From Candidatus Paceibacter sp. (GTDB lineage Bacteria; Patescibacteriota; Patescibacteriia; S139-126), in NCBI GenBank assembly GCA_020724865.1, contig DYGA01000006.1, positions 1 to 52,318 on the forward strand: a DNA stretch of 52,318 bases, in the 5' to 3' direction. The notes under the pieces were generated by a model. It had not been told where the DNA came from and made no database searches. It worked only from the letters and a program-made list of their open reading frames with translations. Made by a program: the position numbers and the translations under genes. Positions 17,663 to 26,971 of the stretch are shown here, piece after piece (the stretch's first letter is position 1; every line of letters begins with the position of its first letter).

Positions 17663-18673
17663 TTATATAATATTTAAATATAAATTTTCCAAAACTAATT
17701 GTGAGTTTAAATTATAATTAATTTTATTGTTCAAAATCAGCAACTGATCAAGTATTTTTAAAGCATCTTTGGTAGAATAATATTTTGCAAACTTTTCTAA
17801 AGGAATAAGTAATTCTTGAAATCTAATTAAATTTTTTAAATTCAATTTAATTAACAAAATATCGCGAAAAATCTTTATCCAAATTTCTATTTCATTTTGC
17901 AAAATCTGTTTTTTTTCGTTAACTAAATTTTTGTTTAATAATATTTTTTTTATAAAATCAAACTTATCCGACAATGGTAATTTGTGTTTTAATAATTTTT
18001 GTTTAACTTCTTCAATTTCTTCTAACCAAAAATCATCAATTTGTAAATAGTTATCTAACAAGCCGGGCAAACCCTGAGAAAAACGAAAATATTTATCAAT
18101 CTCATTCGTTTCTTTATTTTTCTTCACATAATAATTAAATAACTCTTGTTTATTTATTGAAGTAAAACGGACAACTTGACAACGTGAAATTATGGTTTTA
18201 GGAACAGTTAAAATATTGTTGGCAATTAGTATAAATATGGTTTCTGGTGCTGGTTCTTCTAAATTTTTTAATAAAGCGTTGGCAGCTTCGTCAGTCATCA
18301 ATTCAACGTTATATATAATTACAACTTGATACTTAGCCAACAATGGCTTCATAGACAATCGTTGATTGAGGTATCTAATTTGCTCAATAGTTATATTGGC
18401 GTTATTTTCCAATTGTTTTATCTGAATTAAATCAGGATGAATTGATTTACTAACTTGCTTACAGTTATCACACTTTAAACAAGGTATATCATCAGTAAAA
18501 TCTTCATTGTGCTGGCAAAAAATCGACTGAACAAAATACAACGCAGTTTTTTGTTTATTTGTTCCTGCCGGACCAATAAAAAAATAGGCGTGAACAAAAC
18601 TTTTTTTTAATATAATATTACTAAAAAAAGTTAATAAATTTTTTGGTAACAATAAATCCCAATTTAAATCCAT
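17663..18673 (-). CDS. holB: DNA polymerase III delta-prime subunit
   Basis: Structural subunit of the clamp loader, partner of dnaX at 1844-3397. The P-loop is degenerate (GPAGTNKQKTA) and Walker B reads IIYNVE rather than DExx, as expected for a non-hydrolysing subunit. The SRC arginine finger (IISRCQ) and a CxxCxxC zinc element (PCLKCDNC) are kept. The first ATG (18673) is preferred; the longer frame begins with TTG at 18697 and has no support. The C-terminal collar region is poorly conserved. Confidence 0.88.
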   Translation of the reverse strand: MDLNWDLLLPKNLLTFFSNIILKKSFVHAYFFIGPAGTNKQKTALYFVQSIFCQHNEDFTDDIPCLKCDNCKQVSKSIHPDLIQIKQLENNANITIEQIRYLNQRLSMKPLLAKYQVVIIYNVELMTDEAANALLKNLEEPAPETIFILIANNILTVPKTIISRCQVVRFTSINKQELFNYYVKKNKETNEIDKYFRFSQGLPGLLDNYLQIDDFWLEEIEEVKQKLLKHKLPLSDKFDFIKKILLNKNLVNEKKQILQNEIEIWIKIFRDILLIKLNLKNLIRFQELLIPLEKFAKYYSTKDALKILDQLLILNNKINYNLNSQLVLENLYLNII

Positions 18674-18722
18674 AAATTTAATAAAAAAATACCACAATTT
18701 AGCCTATTTTGCAAACTATTTT

Positions 18723-19823
18723 TTATAAACTTTTACTTTGATTTAAAAACCAAAGAGTTTTGGCAGCAGTTATTTCCCAGGTAAATTGTTTTACTCTTTC
18801 CTGTGCTTGGGATTGGTATTTAGCAAACTCTTGCGGGTTAAGATTTATAGCCTTTTGCAATAATTTTAATAAAGATACTTGATCTTTAGGATCAAAATAC
18901 CAAATAATATCACCGCCAACTTCAGGCAAGGAAGTATTGTTAGCACATAAAACCAACGAACCGGCTGCCATCGCTTCAAGGATCGGCAAACCAAAACCTT
19001 CAAATAATGAGGGAAAAATGAAAGCAAAACAATTTTTTAATAAAAATATTTTTTCTTGTTCACTAACATAGCCTAAAAATATTACATTTTCCAAATTTTT
19101 AAATTTGTTTTTTATTTCCTGACTCCCGTAACCGTCTTTTCCAGCCAAAACTAAGGTAAAATTTCGATTAATTTTTAAAAACTCTTGCCAAGTATGCAAT
19201 AAAAATTCAATATTTTTCTTTTTTTCTATTCTGCCGATATATAAAAAATATTTATTTTTTATTTGCAAATCAGTTAAATTAAATTTATGGTTTGTTTGAT
19301 AAAAATCACTTAGATTTATACCCAACGGAATAACTTCAATTTTATTTTTATCAATATTAAAATTTTTCAAAATATCTTGTTTAGTAAAATTTGAAATAGT
19401 AATAATTTTTTTGGCAAATTTAATTGACCACCAAGCACTAAATCGGTGATAAAGTCTGGAAATTAAACTATACAGTTGCGGAAAATGTAAAAATCCTAAA
19501 TCATGGATAGTTACCATGGTCCGATTACGATGTATCAATGGAACACTATGTGCAGGGACAAATAAAATATCGGGTGGATTTATAAGCATTTCCCAACTTA
19601 ATCTAAAATGAGTCCAAAAAAATAAAAACGGCCAATGTAAAATTTTTATCTTAAAATTTGCCGGTAAATGGCTGGGTAAATTAAGTGCATCAGATTTTGT
19701 ATAAAGAATATAATTATTTTTAGAATCAATTTTTGTTAACTGTAAAATTAGTTGGTATGAATACCACTCTGTTCCAGTTTTTATTTTTTTGCCAGCCCGA
19801 GAAGCATCAATCCCAATTAGCAT
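18723..19823 (-). CDS. Glycosyltransferase family 4 (GT-B)
   Basis: Cytoplasmic sugar transferase using a nucleotide-sugar donor. N-terminal acceptor domain beginning MLIGIDASRAGKKIKTGTEW, and a C-terminal donor domain with FLYIGRIEKKKNIEFLL and the E-x7-E motif in FEGFGLPILEAMAAG. 366 residues, normal. It starts three bases after mreB2 ends, so both are on one transcript, set apart from the main polysaccharide locus by a promoter at 20900-20928. The sugar cannot be told from sequence. Confidence 0.9.
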   Translation of the reverse strand: MLIGIDASRAGKKIKTGTEWYSYQLILQLTKIDSKNNYILYTKSDALNLPSHLPANFKIKILHWPFLFFWTHFRLSWEMLINPPDILFVPAHSVPLIHRNRTMVTIHDLGFLHFPQLYSLISRLYHRFSAWWSIKFAKKIITISNFTKQDILKNFNIDKNKIEVIPLGINLSDFYQTNHKFNLTDLQIKNKYFLYIGRIEKKKNIEFLLHTWQEFLKINRNFTLVLAGKDGYGSQEIKNKFKNLENVIFLGYVSEQEKIFLLKNCFAFIFPSLFEGFGLPILEAMAAGSLVLCANNTSLPEVGGDIIWYFDPKDQVSLLKLLQKAINLNPQEFAKYQSQAQERVKQFTWEITAAKTLWFLNQSKSL

Positions 19824-19826
19824 ATT

Positions 19827-20840
19827 TTATTTAGTAGCTAAAATACTACGTTTATAAGATTCTAAATTTTCTAAGGCTATACCAGTTCCTTTAACTACAC
19901 ACAACATTGGGTCATCGGCTACATAGGCTGGAACTCCAGTGGCTTGAGAAATTAAAGTATCCAAACGACGTAAACTTGAAGTCCCGCCAGTAAAAACAAT
20001 ACCTTTATCAATAATATCAGCTGATAACTCGGGTGGGGTTTTTTGTAACACTAATTTTATGGCGTTTATTATTGCTTCTAATTCATCCTGAATAGCTTCG
20101 GTTATATCATCTGAAGTTAAGGTAATAGTTCTTGGTAACCCCGTAACCATATCACGACCTCTAACATCTTTTGTTAAAACATCTTTGGAATCAAAAAATA
20201 AAGCCGAGCCAATTTCTTTTTTTACTTCTTCAGCTGTCTGTTCACCAATAGCTAAATTATATTTACGTCTTGTATAATCTTGTATGGCGGCATCAAACTT
20301 ATTACCTCCAATTCTAATTGAAGTAGAAGCAACAATACCACCCAATGAAATTACGGCTATTTCAGCTGTGCCACCACCGATATCAACTACCATATGGCCA
20401 GAAGCTGATCCAATCGGAATATTAGCACCTATTGCGGCAGCAATTGGTTCTTTAATAATATATGCGGCCTTTGCACCTGCGGCTAAAGTTGCATCGATTA
20501 CCGCGCGCCTTTCAGTTGACGTAATCCCCGCGGGTACAGAAACCATAACTTCTGGACGAAAAAATTTTACACCACCTAAAGCTTTATTTATAAAATATCT
20601 CAACATTGCTTCAGTAGTTTTATAATCAGCAATAACACCATCTTTTAAAGGCCTAGAAGCAATAATAGTATCAGGTGTTCGGCCTAACATTTCTTTGGCT
20701 TCCAAACCCACAGCCAATACTTTATTATCAATTTTGGATATGGCAACAACAGATGGTTCGTTAATAACTATCCCTCTTTTGGGTATATGTACCAAAGAAT
20801 AAGTTGTACCCAAATCAATACCAATTTTTTTTACAAACAT
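19827..20840 (-). CDS. mreB: Second MreB/actin-like protein
   Basis: Bacterial actin with phosphate-1 GIDLGTTYS, phosphate-2 VVDIGGGTAE and adenosine motif FTGGTSSLRR; the last is less canonical than the GGGA of the other copy. 337 residues from the ATG at 20840; an upstream TTG at 20861 is rejected. It has no linked mreCD and instead leads a unit with a GT4 glycosyltransferase and holB. It may build a distinct filament, or modulate the main MreB as MreBH or Mbl do in other bacteria; that is inference. Confidence 0.93.
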   Translation of the reverse strand: MFVKKIGIDLGTTYSLVHIPKRGIVINEPSVVAISKIDNKVLAVGLEAKEMLGRTPDTIIASRPLKDGVIADYKTTEAMLRYFINKALGGVKFFRPEVMVSVPAGITSTERRAVIDATLAAGAKAAYIIKEPIAAAIGANIPIGSASGHMVVDIGGGTAEIAVISLGGIVASTSIRIGGNKFDAAIQDYTRRKYNLAIGEQTAEEVKKEIGSALFFDSKDVLTKDVRGRDMVTGLPRTITLTSDDITEAIQDELEAIINAIKLVLQKTPPELSADIIDKGIVFTGGTSSLRRLDTLISQATGVPAYVADDPMLCVVKGTGIALENLESYKRSILATK

Positions 20841-20899
20841 AAAAATAATAGCAAAATTCAAAATATAAAAACAAATAAATTAAATATTTTTTCATAACA

Positions 20900-20928
20900 A
20901 TTTTACTCTGTTTAAATTAAATTGTCAA
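20900..20928 (-). promoter_or_regulatory. Sigma-70-type promoter for mreB2 operon
   Basis: Minus strand TTGACA (20928-20923), 17-bp spacer, TAAAAT (20905-20900). It lies just downstream of the polysaccharide locus stop codon and gives a leader of about 50 nt, longer than the leaders of most units here. Confidence 0.75.
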
Positions 20929-20941
20929 TTTTTAGCTAAAA

Positions 20942-21733
20942 TTAGCTAATTTTATCAAGATTTTTAAATTTCCAAAAATATTTAAACCAAGAAATAAAAT
21001 GAATAAAATTTAATTTTGAAAAAAACTTTTCTGCTGATTCTCGCATATGATAATGAACCAACTGTGCAGTTGGTAAATAAATGATCTCCCAACCGTGTAA
21101 CCAAAAACGCCGACACCAATCTGTATCTTCAACATATAAGAAATAACGTTCATCAAGTAAACCAATGTTTTCTATAGCTTCACGCCTGACCAATAAACAA
21201 GCCCCTAATGCCCAATCTACTTTCCTAATTGTTAAGTGATCCCAATCTTTATACAAGTACCAATCTTGCCATTTTTTTGCCCATTTAGATTTGCCTAAAA
21301 AAGTTCGTCTGATAAGTGGTAACCACCATTTAGGAAATCTCATAACCGAATATTGAATACTTTTATCAGGATTTAACAGTTGAGGTACAACCATACCCGC
21401 AGTTTTGTTTTGTTTTAAATATTCTACCATCTTTTCTATTGAACCAGCTAAAACTGCAATATCGGGATTAAGTATTAAAATATAATCACCCTTAGCAACT
21501 TTTATCCCCGCATTATTACCAGCAGCAAAACCTTTATTTTTGTCTAAAAATACGAAATTAACTTGTTTAAACAAATTAGGTAAATTTGACAATCTATCAG
21601 GTGAATTGTTATCCACAACAATTACTTCATAACTAAGATGTGATAGATTTTTTTCTATACCTTTTAAACATTGTTTAACTAAGCCAGTTGATCGATAGTT
21701 TAAAATAACTATTGATAATTCTACTTTAGCCAT
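20942..21733 (-). CDS. Glycosyltransferase family 2
   Basis: GT-A fold enzyme: N-terminal LSIVILNYRSTGLVKQCL, DxD-like NPDI at about 90-93, and a later ED motif (YVEDTDWCRRFW) typical of rhamnosyl/galactofuranosyl-type GT2 proteins. 263 residues, no membrane segments. Last gene of the polysaccharide locus; its start overlaps the upstream GT2 gene by 13 bases. A TTAGCTAA-AA-TTAGCTAA hairpin at the stop codon may act as a weak terminator. Substrate unknown. Confidence 0.9.
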   Translation of the reverse strand: MAKVELSIVILNYRSTGLVKQCLKGIEKNLSHLSYEVIVVDNNSPDRLSNLPNLFKQVNFVFLDKNKGFAAGNNAGIKVAKGDYILILNPDIAVLAGSIEKMVEYLKQNKTAGMVVPQLLNPDKSIQYSVMRFPKWWLPLIRRTFLGKSKWAKKWQDWYLYKDWDHLTIRKVDWALGACLLVRREAIENIGLLDERYFLYVEDTDWCRRFWLHGWEIIYLPTAQLVHYHMRESAEKFFSKLNFIHFISWFKYFWKFKNLDKIS

Positions 21734-22755
21734 AATAATAAACCGTTAGATTTAATTTTTTTATTTGTAAAAATATATTTTCTTTTTTTCATTAATATTT
21801 TAAAATTTTTAAAAATTTCCAACCAAGCTTTAAAAAATAGATGGGGTCGGATAAAAATCAAAAAAACAGCTTTTTTAAATTCATACCAAGAAATAAAAAT
21901 AAAATTAGTGATAAAAAGTGGCCAACTTAAATTTTTTATTAAACAATATAGATGGTTACGATAAGAAAGATAATTAATAAATTTAGGTTTAGTAAAATAA
22001 TTTTTAATCAAAAGCTGATATTTTTTGTAATTGAAATTTTGACTGGCTGATCGCTTATGATAAACGATTGCCTGAGGTAAGTTGACAATATCCCAGTTTC
22101 TCCAACGTAACCGCCAAGATAAATCAATATCTTCTTTATAAGCAAAAAAAGATTCATCAAAAAATTGTCTTTCCCAAGCGACATCATACAAAGCACTACG
22201 ACGGAAAATGACTGCTGTACCAGTAAAACCAAAAACTGGCTTGATGTCAAAATTATCATTTTTTTCAATTTTTTTTCCTTCAAATAAATTAAAAAATCTA
22301 AAACTTCTATCAAAACTAATACCTAAACTATCAATAATTTTTTCATTACTAGATTCTAACCATTTATAAATGGTCGGATTTACTGCTGCAACTTTGGGGT
22401 ATGAATCTAAAAAACTAAGAGTTTCAATAAAAAAATTACTATCTAAATACAAATCTTGATTTAAAATTAAAACATATTTACCACTGGTCCAATGTATACC
22501 TTGATTATAAGCTTTGGCAAACCCAATATTTTGTTTGTTTTTAACAACGGTAATATTGGGTTGTAAATTATCTTCAATAATTGACAATGTATGGTCAGCC
22601 GAATTATTATCAATAATTAATAAATCAAAAAAATCTTTTCGATTGTCAATAAATTCACTTGGTAATTTTTGATTAAAAATTGATTGTAAACATTTTTCGA
22701 TATACAACTGTCCGTTCCAAGTTACTATGATTATGGAAATTTTAGGCTGTTTCAT
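21721..22755 (-). CDS. Glycosyltransferase family 2
   Basis: Begins ISIIIVTWNGQLYIEKCL, with the NQDL metal-binding motif and YKEDIDLSWRLRW acceptor-side motif. The last 80 or so residues are basic and hydrophobic and may lie on the membrane. 344 residues. Overlaps both neighbours (13-14 bases), so it is translationally coupled within the locus. Donor and acceptor are unknown. Confidence 0.9.
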   Translation of the reverse strand: MKQPKISIIIVTWNGQLYIEKCLQSIFNQKLPSEFIDNRKDFFDLLIIDNNSADHTLSIIEDNLQPNITVVKNKQNIGFAKAYNQGIHWTSGKYVLILNQDLYLDSNFFIETLSFLDSYPKVAAVNPTIYKWLESSNEKIIDSLGISFDRSFRFFNLFEGKKIEKNDNFDIKPVFGFTGTAVIFRRSALYDVAWERQFFDESFFAYKEDIDLSWRLRWRNWDIVNLPQAIVYHKRSASQNFNYKKYQLLIKNYFTKPKFINYLSYRNHLYCLIKNLSWPLFITNFIFISWYEFKKAVFLIFIRPHLFFKAWLEIFKNFKILMKKRKYIFTNKKIKSNGLLLWLK

Positions 22756-24208
22756 TTTTATTACTTATTGCCAATAACCAAAAAATTATACCAATACCTA
22801 ACGGATGGTTTAAGTATGGTGTAGTTAGATTAGTTATTAATATTGTCATAAAACCAAAGGTAAAAGCAATAGCTAAGGGTTTAGCGGTTAAAATTGTTCT
22901 TTCTATAACCCGGTATATAAATAAAAAATAAACTAATAAACCAAATAAACCAATCTTTAACCAAATATCCAAATAACCCAATTCGAAAGCATAAGTACTA
23001 TAATTGGCAGCATATTCTTCTCCCAGAGACATTATACGTGGGTCCGTGCTTTTATAAGTTACTTTAGTGCCAAAGCCGCTGCCCAAAAAAGGACTTTGTT
23101 TTATAGCCAATAATAGGGGTACAAACTGATTCAAACGACTATTACCAGCCGCTTCGCTGGCTGGATTTTTTAGACGACTTACAAATAAATCAGTCTGACT
23201 GGAATCAACTTGCGGCCAAGGAAATTTTACAATAATAAAAATTAAACTTAAAGCTAGTAAAAAAACTATTACAAAATTTAAAATAACTGTAATAGTTTTT
23301 TTTCCTGTTTTATTAAATAAAAAATAAATAAAAAGTGAAACCAAAATTAAAACAAGTGCCAACCAAAAGGAACGAGAATAACTCATTAACACCACTGCTA
23401 GACTAAAAAACATAAAAATACTAATTGGTAAAATTTGGGTTTTACTCAAATTATCTTTATAAATTATCCATAGTAAATATATTAAAACTGTCAAAATAAA
23501 TAGAGCAAAAATATGACTTTGCATGAATATTCTCCAAAAATTACCTCCAGCGAAAGTGATTTCTCCCAATCTAAAATCTCTTGTCCAATTATAAATATAA
23601 TTGTTAAGGGTAGTAAAATTATGAGAAAATAAATATAAAATTATTGAGGTTTTAAAAAATAACCAAGCTAAAGCCGACAAGATCAAATTCCACAAATCAT
23701 TCAAATATTTTTTATCAAACAATAACCAGGGAAACAGCAAAAATAAATAAAACCAGCCATTGGCATCAAGCGCAATATCCAGCTTTTCATTTTTTAATAG
23801 ACCATTTAAAATACTGAACAGTAAAAAAAGTAACAAAATAAAAAAAGCATATAAGATTTTTTTATTTTGTTTATAAATATAAATAGTTTTTTTATAATTT
23901 AAAACAAAATCTTTTAACCATACCAACATAATAATTGCCCAGATAAACATTCTCCAAGATATAGTTTGGGAAAATAATTCTATGTTAAATAAATAACCAA
24001 AAGAACCAACCATTAATTCACCAGAGGCAATCAATAAGCCATAATTTAAATTTTTCCAGGTAATTATCAATGTGGTTAAAACTATCAAAATAAAAATAAA
24101 ATTGTTTATTAAAGGATAATACCAGGTTAAAAATGATAAAATTTCAAGAAAAAGAAAAATTATAATAACAATAAAAAATTTTTTTGTATTTAAATAAATT
24201 TCATTCAT
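22742..24208 (-). CDS. O-antigen ligase/polymerase-like membrane protein (Wzy/WaaL type)
   Basis: Polytopic membrane protein with about 12 hydrophobic segments and a large external loop at about 350-400 containing RLNQFVPLLLAI and FLGSGFGTKV, as in the Wzy_C/O-antigen ligase family. It would polymerise lipid-linked repeat units or ligate the glycan on the outer face. The ATG at 24208, two bases after the upstream GT2 stop, is preferred over TTG at 24238. Sits between GT2 genes downstream of the flippase, as in Wzx/Wzy systems. Confidence 0.85.
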   Translation of the reverse strand: MNEIYLNTKKFFIVIIIFLFLEILSFLTWYYPLINNFIFILIVLTTLIITWKNLNYGLLIASGELMVGSFGYLFNIELFSQTISWRMFIWAIIMLVWLKDFVLNYKKTIYIYKQNKKILYAFFILLLFLLFSILNGLLKNEKLDIALDANGWFYLFLLFPWLLFDKKYLNDLWNLILSALAWLFFKTSIILYLFSHNFTTLNNYIYNWTRDFRLGEITFAGGNFWRIFMQSHIFALFILTVLIYLLWIIYKDNLSKTQILPISIFMFFSLAVVLMSYSRSFWLALVLILVSLFIYFLFNKTGKKTITVILNFVIVFLLALSLIFIIVKFPWPQVDSSQTDLFVSRLKNPASEAAGNSRLNQFVPLLLAIKQSPFLGSGFGTKVTYKSTDPRIMSLGEEYAANYSTYAFELGYLDIWLKIGLFGLLVYFLFIYRVIERTILTAKPLAIAFTFGFMTILITNLTTPYLNHPLGIGIIFWLLAISNKNETA

Positions 24209-24209
24209 A

Positions 24210-25067
24210 CTATTTTTTTCTTTCCAAAATTTGTACAAGTAAAGCTAAAAATAAACTAATTGGTTCAAAAACTTTTAAAAAATAAAAATCAATTTTTTTA
24301 AAATGTTTTTTTGCATAATAGAACAGACTGCGATTAAATAAAATTTGTTCGGGTAGTGCTAATAATTGTTTAAAACTAGATCTCCGATAGTGAATAATTT
24401 TTGCGGCTGATTGATAATAAACCAACAAACCAGACTGTTTTGCCCGCAGACAAAAATCTACCTCTTCAAACCAAATAAAAAAATTTTTATCAAATCCATT
24501 CAATTTATTCCAGACTTGGCGACTGGTACCAAAAAAAGCGCCCATCACCTGATCAACTTGGGCTGATTGCTGATAATTAAAATTTTTTTCTAAATAATTA
24601 TTTAGTAAACTGGGAAATAAGTGTTGGAGTTTTAGCAACAAAACCAAAAAATCTTTAACTTTGGGAAATTTCCGCACTGAAGGCTGAATAGTTTCGTCTG
24701 GATTCAATATCATTCCCCCGACCACACCATAATTTTCATTTTCTTCTAAAGTTTTAGTAATAAAATATAATGAGTTGTCTAAAACTTTAGTATCATCATT
24801 TAAAAATATAAAAAAATCACCACGGGCTAATTCTACGCCCTGCCAACAAGCTTGAGCAAAACCTAAATTTTCTTTATTGGATAAAGTAATTACCTGCGGA
24901 TAATTTTTTCTCACCGCCTCAACACTACCATCATTAGATGCATTATCAACCACAATCACTTCAAAATCAATATTTTGTTCGGTACTATACAAAGAATCAA
25001 TTGTTTGCAATAACAAATCTTTAACCCGCCAAGAAACAATTATAACTGATAATTTAACTTCAGACAT
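24210..25067 (-). CDS. Glycosyltransferase family 2
   Basis: Opens LSVIIVSWRVKDLLLQTI; NDDTKV supplies the metal site and WFEEVDFCLRAKQ the later acidic motif. 285 residues; the C-terminal stretch (FEPISLFLALLVQIL) may be membrane-associated. It starts a second transcription unit within the locus: TAAAAT (25079-25074) ends six bases before its ATG, after an 89-bp gap that otherwise holds nothing I can recognise. Confidence 0.9.
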   Translation of the reverse strand: MSEVKLSVIIVSWRVKDLLLQTIDSLYSTEQNIDFEVIVVDNASNDGSVEAVRKNYPQVITLSNKENLGFAQACWQGVELARGDFFIFLNDDTKVLDNSLYFITKTLEENENYGVVGGMILNPDETIQPSVRKFPKVKDFLVLLLKLQHLFPSLLNNYLEKNFNYQQSAQVDQVMGAFFGTSRQVWNKLNGFDKNFFIWFEEVDFCLRAKQSGLLVYYQSAAKIIHYRRSSFKQLLALPEQILFNRSLFYYAKKHFKKIDFYFLKVFEPISLFLALLVQILERKK

Positions 25068-25073
25068 ATAATA

Positions 25074-25079
25074 ATTTTA
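25074..25079 (-). promoter_or_regulatory. -10 box for second half of polysaccharide locus
   Basis: TAAAAT on the minus strand, six bases before the GT2 start at 25067, again predicting a leaderless message. No clear -35 was identified. Confidence 0.45.
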
Positions 25080-25156
25080 CACTCTTTTATAAAATTAAAA
25101 AAGCAATATAAAAAATGAAAGATATCTATTATTTTGATAAATTTTTACTTACCGTT

Positions 25157-25861
25157 TTAAGATTTATCCGGTAAGTTGTGCTTGATTTGTATGATTTTTT
25201 TGGCAGTAAAATATTCGCTAATTATTTTTGGTGTCCAACCAAATATTGGCCAAGGTATTTTATAGACAAAACTTGGCAACCAAGTAGAAATATGTCCTTG
25301 TCTTGGTTTAATTATCTTATAATAAAATTTGTTTAAACCTAGACCCTTTTTGCCTTTAGACAACATGGTTAACCATAAATCCCAATCTTGGAATTTTTTC
25401 AGAGATTCATCAAAACCAGGGAAATCTTCACGTCTAATCAGAGAAGATGTATGAATATAATTTATTTTTTTTAATTTTTCCTCATTCCAAGATACGCAAT
25501 TAATAGCTTTGCCACCGAGTCGATATGAAGAATAAACGTAACTAATATGAGGATTATCGTCTAAAATTTTTTTCATATCCGCAAGCATATTGGGATCCAT
25601 AATAACATCATCATCAAGAAAAATAACATACTTTCCTTTAGATAAGCTAAATCCTTTATTTCTTGCTGCCGGCGCGCCTTGGTGTGATTGACGAAAGTAA
25701 TTAACTTGGGGATATTTTTTTATAACATCACTTAAATCTTGATCAGAACCATCATCAATTATTATAATTTCATAATCCTTATAAGTCTGTTTACAGATAT
25801 TTGCTAAACATAAATCTAAAAGTTTTTTATGATTATAAGTTGGAATAATAATTGATATCAT
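25157..25861 (-). CDS. Glycosyltransferase family 2
   Basis: Short GT-A enzyme of 234 residues: ISIIIPTYNHKKLLDLCL at the start, DDGSD, and metal motif FLDDDVIM. It lacks the long C-terminal extension of the other GT2 proteins here. Four bases separate it from the GT4 upstream. Last gene of the first half of the locus. Confidence 0.9.
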   Translation of the reverse strand: MISIIIPTYNHKKLLDLCLANICKQTYKDYEIIIIDDGSDQDLSDVIKKYPQVNYFRQSHQGAPAARNKGFSLSKGKYVIFLDDDVIMDPNMLADMKKILDDNPHISYVYSSYRLGGKAINCVSWNEEKLKKINYIHTSSLIRREDFPGFDESLKKFQDWDLWLTMLSKGKKGLGLNKFYYKIIKPRQGHISTWLPSFVYKIPWPIFGWTPKIISEYFTAKKIIQIKHNLPDKS

Positions 25862-25865
25862 ATTT

Positions 25866-26966
25866 TTAGACCAAAATATTTGTCAATTTTTGTGCTTGTT
25901 TTTCCCAACTAAATGATACTGCCCACTCATGATTATTGTAACCAAGTTTAGCCAATAATTCAGGCTGAGAAAATAAATCAATTATATTTTTAGCTATAAA
26001 TTCTGAAGTAGAATTTTCTGGTACTAAAATACCTGTCAAGTTATGTTTAACTGCCTCAGATACCCCGCCGCTATTTGTTGCAAATACGGGCAAATAAAAC
26101 AATCCTGCCTCAATATAAACCATACCAAATCCTTCCACATCACCGTTAAGATTATGTGGTAACATAACAAATAAATCTTGTTTTTGATATAAATGCGCCA
26201 GTTCATCATCAGCTAATCTGCCGGTGAAAATTATTTTTTTATGGCTAGAATCAATTTTTTTCGCTAAATTTTGCAAGCGTTCCCAATCTGGACCATCACC
26301 AACGATAGTATAAATAATTTGAGGAAATCTTTCCCAAATCTGTGGTAAGGATAAAATCATTTTATCTATCCCCTTCCTGGGAACTAGCCTTGCAGTGGTT
26401 ATAATTTTATATTTCAACAAAAAATCTTTCCGGGGTAATTTTTTTGATAATTCAATCAATTTAATTTGCGGACAAGGAGTAAGAATTAATATTTTTTGTG
26501 CGGAGATAGAATACTTGGTGTTTAAAATACCGGCGGTAAAATTTGAATTAGCAATTATTTTTTCTGCGGTTTGTAAAATAATATTTGCCAATATTTTTTT
26601 TCTACCTTGTAAATGTAAAATATCAAAACCGTGGCAAGAAACAAAATATTTATCTATAAATTTAATCTTTTTTAAAAACCATAAAACTGTTCCAACTGGC
26701 AATACTTGAGCAGCAATAAAATACTTAAAATTATATTTTTTTTTCAAATTGATAAGGACAAAAATCATTTTTATCCATTTTAACCACCAATGCTCAAATA
26801 ATAATTTTTCTCTTAAAATATTACTTTCATCAGAATAACTTTTTATTTTCGGAGCTAAGATATAGAAATCATTGTGTTTTAAATATTGATTTAATCCGGC
26901 CCAATAATTAGCCACCCCTCCTGATTGCGGCAAAAAATCTAAAGTTATCAATAGCGTTTTCAACAT
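25866..26966 (-). CDS. Glycosyltransferase family 4 (GT-B)
   Basis: N-terminal LLITLDFLPQSGGVANYW is typical of GT4 enzymes that start at a donor-binding glycine loop; the C-terminal half has TARLVPRKGIDKMI and an E-x7-E-like segment (VEGFGMVYIEAG). 366 residues. It follows the flippase by five bases. Probably adds an early sugar to the lipid carrier, but the substrate cannot be read from the sequence. Confidence 0.9.
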   Translation of the reverse strand: MLKTLLITLDFLPQSGGVANYWAGLNQYLKHNDFYILAPKIKSYSDESNILREKLLFEHWWLKWIKMIFVLINLKKKYNFKYFIAAQVLPVGTVLWFLKKIKFIDKYFVSCHGFDILHLQGRKKILANIILQTAEKIIANSNFTAGILNTKYSISAQKILILTPCPQIKLIELSKKLPRKDFLLKYKIITTARLVPRKGIDKMILSLPQIWERFPQIIYTIVGDGPDWERLQNLAKKIDSSHKKIIFTGRLADDELAHLYQKQDLFVMLPHNLNGDVEGFGMVYIEAGLFYLPVFATNSGGVSEAVKHNLTGILVPENSTSEFIAKNIIDLFSQPELLAKLGYNNHEWAVSFSWEKQAQKLTNILV

Positions 26967-26971
26967 AATAT

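Noticed and set aside
20841-20861. TTG start for the second MreB (and similar TTG extensions at 18697 and 24238)
   Set aside because: A good ATG follows within 11 codons at the position where homology begins.
22008-22313. 101-codon minus-strand frame inside a GT2 gene
   Set aside because: Alternative frame of the same strand within a coherent GT2 protein; no start signal.
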